Shown: positions 59,191 to 64,000 of the stretch, piece by piece
Position numbering within the stretch: the first letter of the stretch is position 1
How the letters are laid out: every line of letters begins with the position of its first letter
Assembly: GCF_016801865.2 (NCBI RefSeq)
Contig: NC_068939.1
Location: forward strand, 89,140,334 to 89,204,333
Reading direction: 5' to 3'
Origin: Culex pipiens pallens
Lineage: Eukaryota; Arthropoda; Insecta; Diptera; Culicidae
Length of the DNA: 64,000 bases
Notes under the pieces: generated by a model
The model's database searches: none
What the model was told of the DNA's origin: nothing
What the model saw: the letters and a program-made list of their open reading frames with translations, nothing else
Position numbers and translations under genes: made by a program

Positions 59191-59768
59191 AATGTGACAT
59201 TGTTTTTATTTCGATTGAGTTTAAAAAATGTTTTTGATAAAAATATTTTGATTAAATTTAAAAAAAACTTAATGCAATACACCATTCATGCCAGCAATGG
59301 CAACAGAGCATTAAGCCAACGAAATCTCAAGAGCTATTGAGATGTTGTAGGTATCTTGCGAGAGTTGGCGATGACGACGACCAGAGAGTCACGTGTGAGG
59401 TGGCCGGCGTTGATGAGGTGCAGCCCAAGGTGGGTGTGGAATTTTGAGAGAGAAGCCGACGAGAACCTCTCCGGGTTGATCGTTTAAGAAAGACTTTTAG
59501 AATGGGTTATCAGTCGCATCTTGATGATGCCCAGTAATTTGGAGGTTTTAATGACGATGTGAATTTGAGGAAACAGCTAAAAATAAAAATTGGTAGTTGG
59601 TAGTTTTTGGTATGAATCATACAGGACTGACATTTATATCGATCTTTGATATTTCAAAATCTAAATTGATCACATAAAAAAATGTATTCCATTCGACTTA
59701 GAAATATTTCTTTAGAAAGAAATTTGTTTGAATAAATCATTCACATTTTATTGCAAATGCAATGCAAA
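59191..59768. other. Intergenic sequence, no gene seen
   Basis: GC-richer at 59310-59480, otherwise AT-rich. Confidence 0.4.
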
Positions 59769-59770
59769 TA

Positions 59771-59985
59771 CCGTAATCTGGGGTGAATCGGGACTACAGT
59801 CTGAATAGGGACAGCTGTTTTTAGAGCACTTAAAGCTTTTAAATTTGGAAATGGATGTACACATTCGGTTGGCCTGAGTCTGTTCTAACCGAAACCAACC
59901 AGAAAAATCAAAATATTGTGCTCCAACATGGTTAAAACTGCTGTCCCAGTTCGCCCCATGTGTCCCGATTGACCCTGGTTTACGG
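59771..59985. mobile_element. TA-flanked MITE, TIR CCGTAATCTGGGGTGAATCG
   Basis: Right end TTGACCCTGGTTTACGG. TA at 59769-59770 and 59986-59987. Same family as 19504-19737 and 46573-46787. Confidence 0.85.
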
Positions 59986-59987
59986 TA

Positions 59988-60889
59988 TATGCTTAACCAA
60001 ACAATGTTTCCCCATCAGCTGATTTTGCTTTAAGCAATGGTTCACAGAACTGAACTTACATTTCTATTATTTTCCAATCTACTAAAAAATCGTTGAATGT
60101 TGTCATTAAATACGGCTCAATCAAATTTTGGACTGCCATCTGTTCCCTTAAACTTAGGCAGTCATCTGGCTACAACACAAAAACGTCACGTGTTTCTCCA
60201 AAGTGGACACGTATTTTCCAGAAGCGTTAATGTTTTGTTTCCATCAACAGTTGAGTGGAAAACACTTTCTGGCCTTTGATCATTAGGAACAATTATGAAC
60301 CGCGGCACCTTTCAGAGTTGGGAATTTTGATGAAAACACTTGTTTGGACTGGACCACCGGAAGTTGATCATTTCGAAAACTGTTCACCAGCCAAAAACTT
60401 TACCAGTGACACAAAAAAACACTGTGATATGCTGTGGAAATTCGTGATAGTTTTCTTTGTTTAATATCTGATCTAAAACAGAATACTTTTGTGTTTTGGA
60501 TCTTATCAGAATCTGTTCTACATTTCAAATGACTTTCAAATTTTGCATGCGCGTGCGTCATAGCAACGTCACGTATCGTTGCGTAAAATTATGGAAAAGA
60601 ATTGACTGAAAAAAGGATGAAAAACTGGTCAGTCAACTTGCATAATTTAGGTACGGAATTAGGCCGAGCGTATTTGAATGTTTAAATTCAACTATGGTCA
60701 CTACTTTACCGATGCCGATAAAAATCCAAATCAAGATACGGCTTTGAAAGTAAGAAAAACTTGGCCAAAAACAATAAACAAATCTGTCCATAATTTCAAT
60801 GAAAATCAGTTTAGAATTATTTTGAAATCCAGCTTAACCCACCGGCAGTCGCGTACGTGTATTTTGTACACACTTTGTAACGACACTTG
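59988..60889. other. Intergenic sequence, no gene seen
   Basis: Short plus-strand frames (60097-60279, 60255-60464, 60678-60977) have no family motif. Confidence 0.4.
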
Positions 60890-60985
60890 TAAGAAATTAG
60901 ATCGGGGTTCGGGGTTCAAATCCCGGCTCGGACCAACACAACTGGTGATCTTTTCCCTTCTGGAATCGATTGCTTAGTAAAGGGA
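60890..60985 (+). mobile_element. tRNA-like 3' half (SINE fragment)
   Basis: GGGGTTCAAATCCCGGCTCG then GACCA keeps a T-arm, an acceptor-like end and even CCA, but the D-arm side is lost. Confidence 0.45.
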
Positions 60986-60986
60986 A

Positions 60987-61204
60987 CACAGAAAAAAAAT
61001 CATGGTAATATTACATCTGGGAAGGGGTACATCTTTTATGTCAGAAAAAAGGTGTAATTTTACATCTGGAAATGTGTAATTTTACCACTTTTCTGTTGTA
61101 ATGTCATTTTTTCAGTCTAAATTGAGGTAAAATTATATCATAAAAGAGGTAATATTCAACCTTCCAAAATTAAAGCTTCCAAATTTACATTATTTTTTTC
61201 TGTG
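60987..61204. mobile_element. MITE with CACAG(A/T)AAAA ends, copy 1
   Basis: Left CACAGAAAAAAAATCATGG and right TTATTTTTTTCTGTG. The interior shares ATATTACATCTGGGAAG and CAGTCTAAAT(T/C)GAGGTAAAA with 61937-62145. Confidence 0.75.
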
Positions 61205-61559
61205 AAGGTAGTGCATCGTCACAAACTGGACCTTATCACGACACCTTAGGGAGGCGACCTATGGAATGTTAACATTAACCCTAACATGTTAACATTAAGT
61301 TGAGAATGAAACTGCCACTGAATCCGCTTTGTAAATGCCGGCCCCGATACTCTTCAAGGGTGTTCCCCTCAGGAACTGGGAAAGATTTACTTACTTGTAA
61401 GAAATTTCAAAACACGCGACTTCCCGAAGGTTAATTATCATAACGTAGAAAACCGGGATCCTTTATGTGCTCCATAATTGAATTCCTCACCGAAAGAATA
61501 TTCCGAAGAGAAAAAAAATAGATTTGACCGTTCTTAAAAATAGATTTCTTATGTTCTTA

Positions 61560-61745
61560 ATCAGTGTTGCGATTTTGAGCGCTCATCCGCTCATGAGCGA
61601 GCATTTTTCGCTCATTCGTGAGGAGGAGCGCGACGCGAGCTAGCTCACGTTTGCTCGTGCTCGTGTTTGCTCATTTATTTTATGAGCGAAAATGCTCATT
61701 GCTCGCGCTCGCGCTCATTTTTGCTCATTGAGCACAATGAGCGGT
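61560..61745. repeat. GAGC/GCTC cryptically simple palindromic block
   Basis: About 20 occurrences of GCTC or GAGC, often as GCTCAT or ATGAGC, on both strands in under 200 bp, including GCTCATGAGC and CATTGAGCACAATGAGC. It is not a clean tandem repeat. Confidence 0.8.
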
Positions 61746-61936
61746 ATTTTTTTACCTGTAACGGGTAAACGATAATAGCTTTTTTTCAGCAGAGCTTCGA
61801 GGTTGTTTTTTTTTAATGGAGGCTTGAATGGGCCAATCTTAATACTATTGGATGAAGTTATTTGTCTTTTTTTTTTGTTTTAAAACTTGTTTTGGAGTCA
61901 GAGTTAAGGGGTTAAGGTGTTACATTAAGATCTGTA

Positions 61937-62145
61937 CACAGTAAAAAAACATAGAAATATTACATCTGGGAAGTACGTCTTTTATGTTAGAAAAATGCCT
62001 AATTTTACTTCTGAAAATGTGTAATTTTGCCACTTTTCTGGTGTAATGCAACTTTTTCAGTCTAAATCGAGGTAAAATTATAACATTCAAGAGATAATAT
62101 TCAACCTTAAAAAATTACAACTTCCAAATGTACACTTTTACTGTG
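61937..62145. mobile_element. MITE with CACAGTAAAA ends, copy 2
   Basis: CACAGTAAAAAAACATAG at the left, CACTTTTACTGTG at the right. TA at 61935-61936 and 62146-62147. Same family as 60987-61204. Confidence 0.85.
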
Positions 62146-62147
62146 TA

Positions 62148-62620
62148 GAAATAATTCGATTAATAAAAAAAGTTGATAACACTACTCGACAAAACAAAAC
62201 TTGTGTCAACGGATTCACGATATCTCATCCGTTCCTGAGAGAAAAGGCATCCCCGAATCCGATGCAATCGACAGAATTTGATTTTATGTCCACGCGGACT
62301 GATGAAAAGTTGGTACATTTTTTAACATAAAAAATCGAACAATTTAAAAAAAACCATGCGTCTCCTCCCAATTATATGAGCCATCTACAAGAATATGGAA
62401 GCGCCTGGTGCATAGCCATTTCCTTTAAGCACAACGGAAACAACCAATACAAATGTATAAAAAAGTTGTCAAGTTCTCGGGGGGTCCACAGCTAGCATTT
62501 TTTGTACGATTATAAAAAATAAATATTAAAAGTTTAAAATTAATTTATTTAAAAAACATATTTTTTGATTTATTTGTTTACTAAAATTTTATGTATCTCA
62601 AAGATCTATGGGTACTTCGG
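62148..62620. other. AT-rich spacer before the satellite
   Basis: No gene or repeat structure seen. Confidence 0.4.
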
Positions 62621-64000
62621 GATGTCCATGGTCATCCAAGGACTGCCTGGAGTTAATATCTACGAGTCTACCGCCGTAACAAGCAAGAGGTCGTCGGTTT
62701 TTGACCCCGGATCATGTGCGTATAGCATCAGTGCATATGGTAGACTACTGTATGAATGTGTTGGGATGTCCATGGTCATCCAAGGACTCCCTGGAGTTAA
62801 GATCTACGAGTCTACCGCCGTAACAAGCAAGAGGTCGTCGGATTTTGACCCCGAATCTTGTGTGTTTAGCATCAGTGAATATGGTAGACTACTATATGAA
62901 TGTAATGGGATGTTCATGGGCATCCGAGGACTCCCTGGAGTTAAGATCTACGAGTTGACCCCGGATCATGTGCGTATAGCATCAGTGCATATGGTAGACT
63001 ACTATATGAATGTGTTGGGATGTCCATGGTCATCCAAGGACTCCCTGGAGTTAAGATCTACGAGTCTACCGCCGTAACAAGCAAGAGGTCGTCGGATTTT
63101 GACCCCGAATCTTGTGTGTTTAGCATCAGTGCATATGGTAGACTACTATATGAATGTGTTGGGATGTTCATGGGCATCCAAGGACTCCCTGGAGTTAAGA
63201 TCTACGAGTCTACCGCCGTAACAAGCAAGAGGTCGTTGGATTTTGACCACGGATCATGTGCGTATAGCATCAGTGCATATGGTAGACTACTGTATGAATG
63301 TGTTGGGATGTTCATGGTCATCCAAGGACTCCCTGGAGTTAAGATCTACGAGTCTACCGCCGTAACAAGCAAGAGGTCGTTGGATTTTGACCCCGGATCA
63401 TGTGCGTATAGCATCAGTGCATATGGTAGACTACTATATGAATGTGTTGGGATGTCCATGGTCATCCAAGGACTCCCTGGAGTTAAGATCTACGAGTCTA
63501 CCGCCGTAACAAGCAAGAGGTCGTCGGATTTTGACCCCGAATCTTGTGTGTTTAGCATCAGTGCATATGGTAGACTACTATATGAATGTGTTGGGATGTT
63601 CATGGGCATCCGAGGACTCCCTGGAGTTAAGATCTACGAGTCTACCGCCGTAACAAGCAAGAGGTCGTTGGATTTTGACCACGGATCATGTGCGTATAGC
63701 ATCAGTGCATATGGTAGACTACTGTATGAATGTGTTGGGATGTTCATGGTCATCCAAGGACTCCCTGGAGTTAAGATCTACGAGTCTACCGCCGTAACAA
63801 GCAAGAGGTCGTCGGATTTTGACCCCGAATCTTGTGCGTATAGCTTCAGTGGATATGGTAGACTACTATATGAATGTAATGGGATGTTCATGGTCATCCG
63901 AGGACTCCCTGGAGTTAAGATCTACGAGTCTACCGCCGTAACAAGCAAGAGGTTGTCGGATTTTGACCCCGAATCTTGTGTGTATAGCATCAGTGCAAAT
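62621..64000 (+). repeat. 144-bp satellite array, continues past the window
   Basis: GATGT(C/T)CATGG(T/G)CATCC recurs at 62621, 62765, 62909, 63019, 63163, 63307, 63451, 63595, 63739 and 63883. Spacing is 144 bp except one 110-bp unit (62909-63018) with a 34-bp deletion. Units at 63019/63451 and 63163/63595 share diagnostic variants, a three-unit (432-bp) higher-order period. The core is CTCCCTGGAGTTAAGATCTA. The frame stays open because 144 is a multiple of three. Diverged relatives are at 15486-15960. Confidence 0.95.

Noticed and set aside
62565..63077. 170-codon frame with internal repeats
   Set aside because: It follows from a 144-bp period divisible by three. The frame closes after the unit with the 34-bp deletion, and no protein features are seen.
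1..64000. CRISPR arrays, operons or other prokaryotic defence systems
   Set aside because: The sequence is eukaryotic in gene structure and repeat content; tandem repeats lack unique spacers.

Overview
The window looks like repeat-rich intergenic and intronic DNA from an insect. I infer a culicine mosquito, probably Culex-like, from a 63-bp intron in a DC-STAMP-family gene, a dense mix of MITEs, tRNA-derived SINEs and foldback elements, and a recurrent family ending in GCCTTCCTCAC. No species-level marker was tested. Most of the 64 kb is mobile or tandemly repeated DNA.

Genes. Positions 336-2468 (minus strand) hold one clear gene: a two-exon DC-STAMP-domain membrane protein of the sneaky/DCST family, 689 aa with a C-terminal RING-like cysteine motif. 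Positions 2-166 are probably the 3' end of a convergent neighbour. A well-formed signal-peptide first coding exon with a consensus donor lies at 52369-52441 (minus). Its later exons were not found and may lie further left or outside the window. A possible small minus-strand gene lies between a TATA box (7835-7842) and a polyadenylation signal (7212-7217). A broken non-LTR retrotransposon reverse-transcriptase tail lies at 36615-37780.

Layout. 2.5-6.4 kb: a TTAA-flanked foldback, two short MITEs and a TA-flanked element. 8.6-13.6 kb: composite SINEs, a tRNA/TIR chimera, and a (GAGCAT)n-ended retroelement carrying a 117-bp tandem array. 14.2-14.9 kb: a foldback with a perfect 9-bp target duplication. 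15.5-16 kb: diverged satellite. 19.2-23.9 kb: nested insertions, namely a retroelement with a 19-bp target duplication that contains two equal-length 469-bp MITEs and a 1.7-kb hAT-like element. 29.5-38.0 kb: an 8.5-kb nested palindrome holding an inverted array of about twenty 163-bp repeats. 43.6-46.2 kb: a repeat-family copy with 164-bp subrepeats and a foldback split by a SINE. 54-62 kb: a series of MITEs, foldbacks and SINEs. 62.6-64 kb: a 144-bp satellite running off the right edge, related to the diverged copies at 15.5 kb.

The remaining stretches, several with GC-rich blocks, are unique sequence in which I see no gene. They could be intronic or regulatory. I see no bacterial-type system, CRISPR array or rRNA. 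The strongest observations are structural: TTAA-flanked palindromes nested in one another, satellites with higher-order periodicity, and TIR elements that have captured tRNA-like sequences.
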